Assembly: GCF_900091555.1 (NCBI RefSeq)
Contig: NZ_FMCX01000008.1
Span: 1 to 64,000, forward strand
Direction: 5' to 3'
Length of the DNA: 64,000 nucleotides
Source: Micromonospora mirobrigensis
GTDB lineage: Bacteria; Actinomycetota; Actinomycetes; Mycobacteriales; Micromonosporaceae
The position numbers and the translations under genes were made by a program. Each line of letters opens with the position of its first letter. Position 1 is the stretch's first letter. Of this stretch, positions 40,938-49,807 are shown piece after piece. The notes under the pieces were generated by a model that ran no database searches, had not been told where the DNA came from, and worked only from the letters and a program-made list of their open reading frames with translations.

Positions 40938-41743
40938 GACAGCCGCCCCACGCCGCCCATGAACACCGCCCGCTCGGCGTCCTCGACGCTCTCCGGCGAC
41001 TCCGGCCGCCACTGCGGCACCCAGACCACCCCGGGCTCGACCAGGTCGAAGCCGTCGAAGAGGTCGACCAGATCGCGTCGGCCGCGGAACCAGAGCTGGC
41101 TGTCGGTGCGCCGGTAGACCCGCTCGGCCTCGGCCCGCTCGCCGGTGCCGTCCCGGCCGTCGTCGCTGGCCTGGGAGAGGACCAGGTGGCTGCCGGGGGC
41201 CAACGCGTCCCGCAGGGTACGCAGGACCTCCGCCGGCCGGTCCTCCGGCGCGACGAAGTGCAGCACCGCCACGATCATCACGGCGACCGGCTCGGAGAAG
41301 TCGAGCAGCCGGGTGACCTCCGGGTGGGCCAGGATCGCCGCCGGCCGGCGCAGGTCCTCCTGGATCACGGTGGCCCCGTCGTTGCCGGCGAGGATCTCCC
41401 GGCTGTGCGCCACCGCCACCGGGTCGACGTCGACGTAGACCACCCGGGAGTCCGGGGCGACCCGCTGGGCGATCTCGTGCACGTTGCCGACGGTGGGGAT
41501 GCCCGAGCCGATGTCGAGGAACTGCCGGACTCCCGACTCGGCCAGGTACTGCACCACCCGGCGGAGGAACGCCCGGTTGGCCTGGGCCATCAGCGGGGCC
41601 TCCGGCACGGCCGCCATCATCGCCCGGGCGGCGGCCCGGTCCGGGGCGAAGTTGTGCGAGCCGCCGAGGTAGTAGTCGTACATGCGGGCCGCGCTGGGGC
41701 GTTCGATGTCGATGGTGTCGGGTGCCCAGTCCGGCCGCTGCAT
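40934..41743 (-). CDS. SAM-dependent methyltransferase (DUF574 type)
   Basis: The 269-aa product begins MQRPDWAPDTIDIERPSAAR and has MYDYYLGGSHNFAPDR, a signature of the actinobacterial SAM-dependent methyltransferase family often abundant in Streptomyces and Micromonospora. The SAM motif is FLDIGSGIPTVGNVHE. The ATG follows AAGGGG at good spacing; a TTG eight codons earlier was rejected. It is translationally coupled to the GGDEF-EAL gene. Substrate unknown. Confidence 0.9.
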   Translation of the reverse strand: MQRPDWAPDTIDIERPSAARMYDYYLGGSHNFAPDRAAARAMMAAVPEAPLMAQANRAFLRRVVQYLAESGVRQFLDIGSGIPTVGNVHEIAQRVAPDSRVVYVDVDPVAVAHSREILAGNDGATVIQEDLRRPAAILAHPEVTRLLDFSEPVAVMIVAVLHFVAPEDRPAEVLRTLRDALAPGSHLVLSQASDDGRDGTGERAEAERVYRRTDSQLWFRGRRDLVDLFDGFDLVEPGVVWVPQWRPESPESVEDAERAVFMGGVGRLS

Positions 41744-41815
41744 GCCTGACCCCTTTTGGTTGGACAACGCGGGAAATGGTCGGCCCTGCGGGCCACCGGC
41801 GTATTGTGCCCCTCC

Positions 41816-41843
41816 CGGCCCCGGCTGAGAAGAGCCGGGGCCG
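41816..41843 (-). terminator. Perfect 11-bp hairpin
   Basis: CGGCCCCGGCT and its exact complement with a GAGAAG loop, between the response-regulator gene and the downstream methyltransferase gene. Confidence 0.65.
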
Positions 41844-41884
41844 TCCCGCCCGGCCGACCAGGGGCGATCGACCCGCGTACGCGC

Positions 41885-41931
41885 GAGAGGCCCGCGCCCG
41901 CCCGGTCACCCGGGCGGAACGCGGACCTCTC
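41885..41931 (-). terminator. Nested hairpin after the NarL-type regulator
   Basis: Outer arms GAGAGGCCCGCG and CGCGGACCTCTC (one mismatch) enclose CCGCCCGG-CCGGGCGG. It starts 16 bp after the regulator's stop on the minus strand. Confidence 0.75.
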
Positions 41932-41946
41932 GGTCGGCGCGGTGGA

Positions 41947-42615
41947 TCAGAACTTCGGGGCGTCCGGCGCCTCGAGCAGACCGAGCCGCAGCGCGGTCAT
42001 CAGGGCCTGGGCCCGGTTGGCGGCGCCGAGCTTCTCGTAGAGCTTCGAGATGTGCGTCTTCGCGGTGGACTCGCTGACGAAGAGCTGCTTGGCGATGCCG
42101 GCCACGCTCATGCCGTCGGCGAGCAGCCGCAGCACCTGGCCCTCGCGCGGGGAGAGCTGCGGGCCGGACGGGGCCAGCCGGCGCTTCATCGCCTCGGCCA
42201 GGTCGGCGGCGGTGAACGCGCTGGGGGAGGAGGCGGCGTGCCGGGCTGCGGCGACCACCTCGTCGGCCGGCGCGGTCTTCGGCACGAACGCGCTCGCCCC
42301 GGCCTCCAGGGCGCCGAAGAGCTGGTCGTCGCCGGCATACATGGTCAGCACCACGATGCCCATGGTGGCGCTGGACTTGCGCAGCGCGCGGGTGGCCTCC
42401 AGGCCGCTTCCGTCGGGCAGGCGCAGGTCCATGATCACCACGTCGGGCTGGAGCGCACCGGCCTGCCGTACGCCCTCCGCAGCGGTGGCCGCCTCGCCGA
42501 CGACCTCGAACTGCCGGTCCCGCTCGAAGGCGTGCCGCAGCCCCTTGCGGATGAGGTCGTGATCGTCGACAAGGAGGACCTTGGTACGGGTCGCCGGTGT
42601 CGGGCTAGTGGTCAT
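41947..42615 (-). CDS. NarL/LuxR-type response regulator
   Basis: The 222-aa product has a receiver domain (VLLVDDHDLIRKGL, phospho-Asp in VVIMDLRLPDGSG, VPKTAP) and a LuxR helix-turn-helix (LSPREGQVLRLLADGMSVAGIAK, VSESTAKTHISKLYEKLG). The ATG is placed at the family start; the open frame upstream covers the kinase gene. It lies 8 bp after the histidine kinase, so the two form a two-component system. The sensed signal is unknown. Confidence 0.93.
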   Translation of the reverse strand: MTTSPTPATRTKVLLVDDHDLIRKGLRHAFERDRQFEVVGEAATAAEGVRQAGALQPDVVIMDLRLPDGSGLEATRALRKSSATMGIVVLTMYAGDDQLFGALEAGASAFVPKTAPADEVVAAARHAASSPSAFTAADLAEAMKRRLAPSGPQLSPREGQVLRLLADGMSVAGIAKQLFVSESTAKTHISKLYEKLGAANRAQALMTALRLGLLEAPDAPKF

Positions 42616-42622
42616 CCTCGGG

Positions 42623-44317
42623 TTACTCCCCTTCTGCTGCTGCCGCGCTGCCGCGCACCTTATCGCGCCGGGGCGAGGAGCCGACCACCACGGCCACCGT
42701 CGTGCCGCTGGGTTGCCGCGGCCTGATCTCCAACCGGCCCCGGATACGTTCCGCCCTCTCCGCCATGATCGCAAGACCATAGTGCCCGTCCGGGCGCTGG
42801 TCACCGATGCCGTGACCGTCATCCGACACTTCGATCTGCGCGTACGGGGGGTCCACCTCACAGGTGACCCAGAGGTTCGACGCGCCGGCGTGCTTGCGGG
42901 CGTTGGTCACCGCCTCCTGGGCGATGCGCAGCAGCTCCGCCTCCGTGGCGGCGGGCAGCCGCGCGGTCGACTCGTCCAGCGACAGGTGCACCCGCAGCCC
43001 GCCGGAGGCGCCGACGGTGCGCGCGTACTCGGCGATGGCGGCGGCCAGCCCGCCGTGCCGGTCCACCTCGCTGCGCAGCTCGAACAGGCTCAGCCGCAGT
43101 TCCTGGATCACCCGGGTGACCTCCTGGCGCAGCAGCCGCAGCGCCTCGGCGGTCTCCTTCGGGTCCTCGTCGACGTACGCCAGCGCGTTGTCGATGCCGT
43201 AGCCGACCATCACCAGCTCCTGGGCGACCCCGTCGTGGATCTCCCGGGCCAGCCGCTGCCGCTCCTCGTTGGTGGCCAGCGAGCGCACCTCGTCGAAGAG
43301 CAGCGCCGCCTCCAGCCGCAGCGCCGCCGGGCCGGTCAGCGCGGTCACCCGGGACATCACCGGCGCCGGGTACGCCTGCGCGGTGTCCGACTCCAGCACC
43401 ACCAGGCCGACCGTCCGCACCCCGGCCACCAGCGGCACGATCAGCGCCGAGACGTCCCCACCGCGGTGCGAGCGGGCCTGCGAGCGGGCCGAGGTGTGCG
43501 GCTGCTGGCTGGCCCAGGCGTCGGCGATGGCCGAGTCGGCGTCCAGCGTGGTCTCCCAGTCGACCCGGTCGGCGCCGATCTGGGCGAGCACCACCAGCCG
43601 GCCGCCGCCGCTGGCCGACAGCACCGCGCCCCGGTCGGTGGGGGCGGCCAGCCGCAACTCCTCCAGCAGGTGCTCGGAGATGCCGCCCGGGTCCAGGGTG
43701 GCGCCGGGCAGCTGCCGGGCGACCGTGCGCAGCTGGGTCAGCAGCCGGGTCGCCTCGGCGTACGGCTGGGGCTTGCCCTCGCCACGGACCCGCATCACCT
43801 GGTGCAGGCTGGCCGCCGCGTAGAGGCCGAGGCCGGCCAGGACCAGCCACTGCGCGCAGACCGCCAGGTAGCCGGGCTGGGCCAGCTGACGGCCGCCGTC
43901 GACGCGGGTGAGCGCGCCGCTGACCAGCAGGGTCAGCGCGGTGACCGCGAGCAGGCCGGCGCCCTCCCGGAAGTGCCGGCGCAGGGCGGTGACCGTCACC
44001 GGCACGGCCAGGTAGGGCAGCACGGCGGAGGCGCCGAGCCCCTCGACCGGGCCGCCGATGTCGGCGACGGCGGCGACCTGGCTGGCGGCCAGCCCGAGGA
44101 CCACCACCTCGGCGACCCGGCTGAGCGGGCCGAGCAGCCGGTGCTGGGGGGCCAGCAGGGCGGGCAGCCCGGCGACCGCGAGCAGGGCGATCCACCAGAG
44201 CTGGGCGGGGTCGCGGGTGGCGACGTAGGTCAGCAGGGCGACCAGGGCGAGCATCACCAGCCGCGAGACCGCGGCGAGGGGATGGGTCAGGGGTCGGCTG
44301 GGTGTCGAGGCGGGCAC
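42623..44317 (-). CDS. Membrane sensor histidine kinase with GAF domain (NarX-like)
   Basis: The 564-aa product has an N-terminal membrane region of about six helices (VMLALVALLTYVA, LAQPGYLAVCAQWLVLAGLG), a GAF-like domain (about 200-350), HisKA_3 with phospho-acceptor His in REIHDGVAQELVMVGYG, and an HATPase (EAVTNARKHAGASNLWV, DDGHGIG). It pairs with the downstream NarL regulator. The GTG lies 7 nt after TACGAT, consistent with a leaderless mRNA starting at the end of the upstream acyl-CoA ligase gene. Confidence 0.92.
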   Translation of the reverse strand: MPASTPSRPLTHPLAAVSRLVMLALVALLTYVATRDPAQLWWIALLAVAGLPALLAPQHRLLGPLSRVAEVVVLGLAASQVAAVADIGGPVEGLGASAVLPYLAVPVTVTALRRHFREGAGLLAVTALTLLVSGALTRVDGGRQLAQPGYLAVCAQWLVLAGLGLYAAASLHQVMRVRGEGKPQPYAEATRLLTQLRTVARQLPGATLDPGGISEHLLEELRLAAPTDRGAVLSASGGGRLVVLAQIGADRVDWETTLDADSAIADAWASQQPHTSARSQARSHRGGDVSALIVPLVAGVRTVGLVVLESDTAQAYPAPVMSRVTALTGPAALRLEAALLFDEVRSLATNEERQRLAREIHDGVAQELVMVGYGIDNALAYVDEDPKETAEALRLLRQEVTRVIQELRLSLFELRSEVDRHGGLAAAIAEYARTVGASGGLRVHLSLDESTARLPAATEAELLRIAQEAVTNARKHAGASNLWVTCEVDPPYAQIEVSDDGHGIGDQRPDGHYGLAIMAERAERIRGRLEIRPRQPSGTTVAVVVGSSPRRDKVRGSAAAAEGE

Positions 44318-44324
44318 GTGACGG

Positions 44325-44330
44325 ATCGTA
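44325..44330 (-). promoter_or_regulatory. -10 box of a leaderless promoter for the sensor kinase
   Basis: TACGAT on the minus strand, 7 nt before the GTG start, in the 14-bp gap after fadD15, so the two-component genes have their own promoter. A CCGACA -35-like element overlaps the end of fadD15. Confidence 0.5.
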
Positions 44331-44331
44331 G

Positions 44332-46146
44332 TCAGCCGCGGTAGATGTCGGCGATCTCCGCCGCGTACGTCTTGTGCACGACCTGCCGCTTGACCTTCAG
44401 CGACGGGGTCAGCTCGCCCGTGGCCTCGGTGAAGTCGTGCGGGAGGATCCGGAACACCTTGATCGCCTCGGCCTTGGACACCGACTGGTTGGCCTGGTCG
44501 ACCGCGCCCTGGATCTCGGCCCGCAGCGCCTCGTCGTCGCGCAGCTCGGCCGCGGTGACGGTCTCCGGCCGGCCGTGCGCGGCCAGCCACTTCGGCAGCG
44601 CCTCCTCGTCGACGGTGACCAGCGCGGCGATGAACGGCTGCCGGTCGCCGACCACCAGGCACTGGCTGACCAGCGGGTGCGCCCGCACCTGGTCCTCCAG
44701 CACGGCCGGGGCGACGTTCTTGCCGCCGGCCGTCACGATGATCTCCTTCTTGCGCCCGGTGATGCTGAGGTAGCCGTCGTCGTCGAGCTGCCCCAGGTCG
44801 CCGGTGCGGAACCAGCCGGCGTCCAGCGCCTCGGCGGTGGCGGACTCGTTGTTCCAGTACCCCTCGAAGACCAGGTCGCCGGAGATCAGGATCTCGCCGT
44901 CGTCGGCGATCCGCACGGTCACCCCGGGCAGCGGCCGGCCGACCGTGCCGACCTTGGTGCCGGTGGGCAGGTTCGCCGCGGCGGCCGGGGAGGTCTCGGT
45001 CAGGCCGTACCCCTCGCAGATGGTCACGCCGATGCCGCGGAAGAAGTGCCCGAGCCGGGCGCCGAGCGGGGCGCCACCGGAGATCGCGTCCCGGCACCGG
45101 CCGCCGAGGGCGGCGCGCAGCTTGCGGTAGACCAGCTTGTCGAAGAGGGCGTGCTGGGCGCGCAGGCCCAGGCCCGGTCCGTCGGCGGTCTCCAGCGCCT
45201 CGCTGTACGCGATCGCCACCTTCTCGGCCCGGTCGAAGATCCGGCCCTTGCCGTCCGCCTCGGCCTTCTGCCGGGCGCCGTTGTAGACCTTCTCGAAGAC
45301 CCGGGGCACGGAGAGCACGAAGGTCGGCTTGAACTCTTGGAGCTCGCCGACCAGGTCCTTGGTGTCCGCGCAGTGCCGCATGGTGGCCCGGGCCTGCACC
45401 ACGCCGATCTGGATGAGCCGGGCGAAGGCGTGCGCCAGCGGCAGGAAGAGCAGCGTCGACGCGCCGGGGCTGAACAGGTTGGGCAGCACCGGCACCGCGT
45501 TGGCGATGTCGGCGTACATGTTGCGGTGGGTCAGCACGCAGCCCTTGGGCCGGCCGGTGGTGCCGCTGGTGTAGATGATCGTGGCGACGTCACCGGCCCG
45601 GACGCTGGTGCGGCGTACCTCGATGTCGGCCTGGTCGACCGAGCCGCCGGCGGCGACCAGCTCGTCCACGGCGCCCAGGTCGATCTGCCAGACGTGGCGC
45701 AGCTCGGGCAGCCGGTCGCGGACGCCGGCCACCAGCGTGGCGTGCGCGGTGGTCTCGACGGCCACGGCGGTGGCGCCGGAGTCGGCCAGGATCCAGGCGG
45801 CCTGCTCGGCGCTGGAGGTCTCGTAGATCGGCACGGTCACCGCGCCGGCCGCCCAGATGGCGTAGTCGAGCAGCGTCCACTCGTAGCGGGTGCGGCTCAT
45901 CAGCGCGACCCGGTCACCGGCGCCGATGCCGGCGGCGACCAGCCCGCGGGCCACCGCCACCACCTCGTCGCGGAACTGCCGGCACGTCACGTCCACCCAG
46001 CCCGTGCCCGCCTCGCCGGTGCGGACCGGGCGGACGAACTGCACCGCGTCCGGCGCGGCCTCGGCGTTGTCCCAGACCGGGTCGGTCAGGTTTGCCGCGT
46101 CGCCGACGGTGACGATCGGCGGAACGGAGAACTCGCGCACCTGCAC
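44332..46146 (-). CDS. Long-chain fatty-acid-CoA ligase (FadD15 type)
   Basis: The 604-aa AMP-forming enzyme has the P-loop IIYTSGTTGRPKGC, the A5 motif YGLTETSPAAAANLP and the A8 region WFRTGDLGQLDDDGYLSITGRKKEIIVTAGG. It activates fatty acids as acyl-CoA. Start is uncertain: the GTG used overlaps the GAGGGAG box, and a GTG two codons later has better spacing. It is divergent from an SRPBCC gene. The placement matches mycobacterial fadD15 near pimB and the SRPBCC gene (memory). Confidence 0.93.
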   Translation of the reverse strand: MQVREFSVPPIVTVGDAANLTDPVWDNAEAAPDAVQFVRPVRTGEAGTGWVDVTCRQFRDEVVAVARGLVAAGIGAGDRVALMSRTRYEWTLLDYAIWAAGAVTVPIYETSSAEQAAWILADSGATAVAVETTAHATLVAGVRDRLPELRHVWQIDLGAVDELVAAGGSVDQADIEVRRTSVRAGDVATIIYTSGTTGRPKGCVLTHRNMYADIANAVPVLPNLFSPGASTLLFLPLAHAFARLIQIGVVQARATMRHCADTKDLVGELQEFKPTFVLSVPRVFEKVYNGARQKAEADGKGRIFDRAEKVAIAYSEALETADGPGLGLRAQHALFDKLVYRKLRAALGGRCRDAISGGAPLGARLGHFFRGIGVTICEGYGLTETSPAAAANLPTGTKVGTVGRPLPGVTVRIADDGEILISGDLVFEGYWNNESATAEALDAGWFRTGDLGQLDDDGYLSITGRKKEIIVTAGGKNVAPAVLEDQVRAHPLVSQCLVVGDRQPFIAALVTVDEEALPKWLAAHGRPETVTAAELRDDEALRAEIQGAVDQANQSVSKAEAIKVFRILPHDFTEATGELTPSLKVKRQVVHKTYAAEIADIYRG

Positions 46147-46301
46147 TCCCTCGTGCTCGCACTGGCCGGGCCGGCCGCTGGGTCGGCTCTGTCGAAACCT
46201 ACCCGTCCGCTCCGGCGGCGCCGACAGCCAGGTTGCCCGCCCGACTGCTGGGACACACCCGCGTCCGGGGGTGGAGCGGGGCGGGCGCGCCCGGCGCCGG
46301 G

Positions 46302-46307
46302 TAGCCT
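46302..46307 (+). promoter_or_regulatory. -10 box of a leaderless promoter for the SRPBCC gene
   Basis: TAGCCT, then six Cs and the ATG, with no ribosome-binding site. Confidence 0.5.
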
Positions 46308-46313
46308 CCCCCC

Positions 46314-46769
46314 ATGGCGGACACCTCCACCCAGTCGATCGTCATCGGCGCGCCACCGGAGCGGGTGGCGGCGGTCATCTGCGACTTCCCGAGCTACCCC
46401 GAGTGGACCGAGGCGGTTCGCGGCACCGAGGTGGTCGAGGAGTACGAGGACGGCTATGCCAGCCAGGTCCGGTTCACCATCGACGCGGGCGTGATGGCCG
46501 ACGAGTACGTCCTGGCCTACGAGTACGCCGAGGACCTGTCCCGCATCGAGTGGCACCTGGTCGCGCCGTCGAAGATGCAGCGCTCCCAGCGCGGGTCGTA
46601 CGACCTGGTGGGCAACCCGGACGGCAGCACCACGGTGACCTACACCCTCGAGGTGGAGCTGGCCGTGGGGATGCTCGGGATGTTTCGGCGCAAGGCCGAG
46701 AAGATGATCATGGATACCGCGTTGAAGCAGCTCAAGCGCCGGGTAGAGACACCCGGTGCGGCACACTGA
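46314..46769 (+). CDS. SRPBCC (START/polyketide-cyclase fold) protein
   Basis: The 151-aa product follows the helix-grip pattern (TQSIVIGAPPERVAAVICDF, YPEWTEAVRGTEVVEEYEDG) and ends with a long helix (RRKAEKMIMDTALKQLKRRV). Such proteins bind lipids or hydrophobic ligands. It is a conserved neighbour of fadD15 in actinobacteria (memory of Rv2185c). The ATG appears leaderless. It is followed 43 bp later by a hypothetical gene. Confidence 0.87.
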   Translation: MADTSTQSIVIGAPPERVAAVICDFPSYPEWTEAVRGTEVVEEYEDGYASQVRFTIDAGVMADEYVLAYEYAEDLSRIEWHLVAPSKMQRSQRGSYDLVGNPDGSTTVTYTLEVELAVGMLGMFRRKAEKMIMDTALKQLKRRVETPGAAH

Positions 46770-46812
46770 CCCGACCACCGGCGGCCCGGTCGCCACGGTA
46801 GAGGAGCCGACG

Positions 46813-47574
46813 ATGGCAGGTACGGAGCCGGGTTCGGCCCGGGAAGAGGCGGAGCGTCTGGTCGCCGCGCTGCTGGCCACCACGCGGCTGGCCGCCGCGG
46901 CGGGGCCGGCCGGGGGCGCCTGGGGTCCGCTCGGTGGGATCCTCTCGGGTGTGCTCGGTCACACCGGTGACCGGTTCTCCGCCGGGAGCGGCGCTCCGCG
47001 CCCCGGGCGCGAGGGTGGGGGTGGTTTCGCCACCGGCACCCCCGAATGCTGCATCTGCCCCGTCTGTCGCGGTATCGCCGCGTTGCGCGACCCTGATCCG
47101 GAATTCGCCGAGCGGCTCGCCACCGGCGCGGGTGATCTGGCCGCCGGGGTGGCCAGCCTGTTGCGCGCCTTCGCCCCGACGGGCGCCGAGCCGGGCACCA
47201 CCCGTGCCGCCGCGCCCACCGCCGGTGACCACGCCGGGGCGGCCGGGTCGGACCCGACGCCCCGGGCGGGAGGCCCCGGCGGGGACCACGTGTGGCGCGA
47301 GGCCACCCGGACCGGGCATGATTCTCAGCCGGCACCCGAGCAGGACGTGTGGTCGGCCGCCACCCGGGGGGAGGGCGCGGCCGATCCGGGTGCCGAGGAC
47401 GGCTCCGGGTCGCGGCGTGGCGTCAGCCCCGCCGAGCCGGAGTTGTCGCAGCCCGCCGATGGTGCCGGGCCGGACGCGCCGGGAACGATCCGGTCGCCGG
47501 CCGGCCGTCCCGTGGTGCCCGCGTCGCGGGCCTCCGGAGAGGTGGGCGGGGACGCAGCAGGCGACGGGGCCTGA
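46813..47574 (+). CDS. Conserved hypothetical protein with CxxC motif and disordered tail
   Basis: The 253-aa product has a helical N-terminal part (EEAERLVAALLATTRLAAAA), a cysteine cluster TPECCICPVCRGIAALRDP that could bind zinc, a helical stretch (EFAERLATGAGDLAAGVASL), and a Gly/Pro/Asp-rich C-terminal half. The ATG follows GAGGAG at 7 nt; an earlier open frame lacks a site. It may correspond to the DUF5304-like actinobacterial proteins, but I am not certain. It lies between the SRPBCC gene and a ROK kinase. Confidence 0.7.
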   Translation: MAGTEPGSAREEAERLVAALLATTRLAAAAGPAGGAWGPLGGILSGVLGHTGDRFSAGSGAPRPGREGGGGFATGTPECCICPVCRGIAALRDPDPEFAERLATGAGDLAAGVASLLRAFAPTGAEPGTTRAAAPTAGDHAGAAGSDPTPRAGGPGGDHVWREATRTGHDSQPAPEQDVWSAATRGEGAADPGAEDGSGSRRGVSPAEPELSQPADGAGPDAPGTIRSPAGRPVVPASRASGEVGGDAAGDGA

Positions 47575-47647
47575 CCACCTGACATCCCGGGCATCGCACG
47601 GCCGGTTCGGCCGATGCCGGGCAGCACAGCAGAGGGGAGTGGCAGCG

Positions 47648-48595
47648 GTGACGCTGACCATCGGAGTCGACGTCGGTGGCACGAAGGTGGCCGGCGGTGT
47701 CGTTGACGACGCCGGCAAGGTTCTCGTGCAGGTCCGGCGGGACACCCCCGCGGATGACGTCGGAAAGACCCGCGACGTCATCATCGAGGTCGTCACCGAG
47801 CTGGCCGCCGGGCACACCGTCGACGCGGTCGGCATCGGCGCCGCCGGCTGGATCGACGCCGGCCGCTCCACCGTGCTGTTCGCGCCGAACCTGGCCTGGC
47901 GGGACGAGCCGCTGCGCGACTACGTCAGCGCCGCCGTCGGCAAGCCGGTGATCGTCGAGAACGACGGCAACGTGGCGGCCTGGGCCGAGTTCCGGCACGG
48001 CGCGGCCCGGGAGGCCGACGACTCGATGGTCATGTTCACCATCGGCACCGGCGTCGGCGGCGGGATCGTGCTCGGCGGCGAGCTGGTCCGCGGCGCCAAC
48101 GGCATCGCCGCCGAGCTGGGACACATGCTCACCGTCCCGGACGGCCACCAGTGCGGCTGCGGCCGGCTCGGCTGCATCGAGCAGTACGCCAGCGGCAGCG
48201 CGCTGGTCCGGTTCGCCCGGGCCGCCGCCCGGCAGGAGCCGCACCGGGCCACCGCCCTGCTGGAACTGGCCGGCGGCGAGGCCGACGCGGTCACCGGGCC
48301 GATGGTGACCGCCGCAGCCCAGGGCGGCGATCCGGTCTCCGCCGAGGCGTTCGCCCAGGTCGGTCGCTGGCTCGGCACCAGCCTGGCCGACATGGCGCAG
48401 ATCCTGGACCCGCAGGTGCTGGTCGTCGGCGGTGGCGTGGTCGAGGCCGGTGACCTGCTGATGGGCCCGACCCGCCGGTCGTACCGGGACGCGCTCGCCC
48501 AGCGCAGCCGGCTGCCGGTCGCCGAGATCCGCCCGGCCGAGCTGGGCAACAGCGCCGGCGTGATCGGCGCCGCCGACCTGGCCCGCCGGATCTGA
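47648..48595 (+). CDS. ROK-family glucokinase
   Basis: The 315-aa product has the phosphate-binding N-terminus LTIGVDVGGTKVAGGVVD, catalytic END (VIVENDGNVAAW), ITGTGVGGGIV-like phosphate 2 loop, and the zinc motif CGCGRLGCIEQYASG. It phosphorylates glucose with ATP or polyphosphate. The GTG start has GGGGAG nine nt upstream. A long open frame upstream overlaps the hypothetical gene and was rejected. The gene 10 bp downstream is probably co-transcribed. Confidence 0.92.
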   Translation: MTLTIGVDVGGTKVAGGVVDDAGKVLVQVRRDTPADDVGKTRDVIIEVVTELAAGHTVDAVGIGAAGWIDAGRSTVLFAPNLAWRDEPLRDYVSAAVGKPVIVENDGNVAAWAEFRHGAAREADDSMVMFTIGTGVGGGIVLGGELVRGANGIAAELGHMLTVPDGHQCGCGRLGCIEQYASGSALVRFARAAARQEPHRATALLELAGGEADAVTGPMVTAAAQGGDPVSAEAFAQVGRWLGTSLADMAQILDPQVLVVGGGVVEAGDLLMGPTRRSYRDALAQRSRLPVAEIRPAELGNSAGVIGAADLARRI

Positions 48596-48605
48596 GGCGG
48601 GCGGG

Positions 48606-49307
48606 GTGACGGCTGACCGGGGCGTGCCGCTGCGCGTCGTGTCGTACAACATCCACACGCAGCGCGACGACGCCGCCGCGCTGGCGGCCGTGGTCCGCGC
48701 GGCCGAACCGGACGTGGTGATCGTCCAGGAGGGCCCCCGCCGGTTCCGGTGGCGGCAGAAGTCCGCCACGCTGGCCGAGTCGTTCGGCATGGTGGTCGCC
48801 GCCGGCGGGCTGCCCGCGCTGGGCAACCTGCTGCTGACCAGCCTGCGGGTGCGGGTGACCGCGACCCGGTGCCAGCGCTTCCCGCTCACCCCGGGGCGGC
48901 ACCTGCGCGGCGCGGCGTACGCCGAGTGCCGGGTCGGCGGCGCCCGGTTCCTGCTGGCCGGCTCGCACCTGTCCACCGACCCGGCGGAGCGGCCCGGGCA
49001 GGCGGCGGCGTTCAAGCGGGAGCTGTCGGCCGCCACCCTGCCGGTGGTGGCCGGGGCGGATCTCAACGAGGGGCCGGACGGCCCGGCCTGGCGCGGCGTG
49101 GCCGAGGGGCTGACCGACACCGCCGTGGCGATGGACCGGGCGGACCGGCACACCTACTCGTGCGCGGACCCGCGCCGCCGGATCGACGCGCTCTTCGTCG
49201 ACCCGCGGATCACCGTGGTCGACTACGACGTGGTGGACACCCCGCAGACCCGCCGGGCCAGCGACCACTTCCCGATCCTGGTCGACCTGCTGCTGCCCGC
49301 CACCTGA
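48606..49307 (+). CDS. Endonuclease/exonuclease/phosphatase (EEP) family protein
   Basis: The 233-aa product has LRVVSYNIHTQ at the N-terminus, VVIVQEGP, GSHLSTDP, VVAGADLNEGPDG and SDHFPIL, the full EEP metal and catalytic set (Asn, Glu, Asp-x-Asn, Asp-His). There is no signal peptide. The family includes phosphodiesterases and nucleases; substrate unknown. The start GTG is 10 bp after the glucokinase gene. The next 500 bp hold no gene but contain a repeat element. Confidence 0.88.
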   Translation: MTADRGVPLRVVSYNIHTQRDDAAALAAVVRAAEPDVVIVQEGPRRFRWRQKSATLAESFGMVVAAGGLPALGNLLLTSLRVRVTATRCQRFPLTPGRHLRGAAYAECRVGGARFLLAGSHLSTDPAERPGQAAAFKRELSAATLPVVAGADLNEGPDGPAWRGVAEGLTDTAVAMDRADRHTYSCADPRRRIDALFVDPRITVVDYDVVDTPQTRRASDHFPILVDLLLPAT

Positions 49308-49807
49308 CCCTCCTCGGCGGTCGCCGATCGCCCATCGCCGATCGCTCATCGCCGGTCGGCGGAGGGCGGGCGGCAGTCCGCGGGTCGGCCCGGCGGCCGG
49401 GGCCGGCGGTGACCGTCGATGACGACCGACGACCAAGGTGACCGACGGTGACCTGCCGTGACCTGAGGCGTCCGGACGGCTCCGTCCCCGCCGGCCTTTG
49501 CTCTGCTGCCTCCGACGCATCAGTCGCGGAACGTCACCGGCGTGGCGGCGGTCGTGCCGCCGACCGGGTGACCGACCCCAGGTCATCGCGGTGGTGCGTC
49601 GGGGGCAGCAGAGCAAAGCGGCGGCCGGGACAATGCCGCGGCGGCGGGGCGGGCCTACGGAGAGCGACCGACCGGCCGGTCACCCAGCGCCACGGAGGCC
49701 GCACCCGCACCGCGCCGTCGCGTCGGGGTGGCTGGACAACGGCGGGCATTCTCGGCAGGATTTCGCACCGACCCGGCCCGCGTGCCGCACAAAGGAGATG
49801 TCCCCCG
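49308..49807. other. Gene-free spacer with repeat element
   Basis: About 500 bp between the EEP gene and the monooxygenase gene. Positions 49319-49350 hold short direct repeats (CGCCGATCGCCCAT). The main content is the palindromic repeat listed next. Open frames through it are joined to the monooxygenase frame but begin well above its AAGGAGAT site. Confidence 0.6.
49496..49725. repeat. Large palindromic repeat element, copy 1
   Basis: The 27-nt arms at 49496-49522 and 49592-49618 begin CTTTGCTCTGCTGCC and pair fully if two G-U wobbles are allowed. The 69-nt centre contains a second stem (GTCACCGG with CCGGGTGAC) around a GGCGGC-GCCGCC hairpin. Similarity to copy 2 continues for about 105 bp beyond the right arm (GGTCACCCAGCGCC, then CGCACCGCGCCGTCG). 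Confidence 0.85.
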
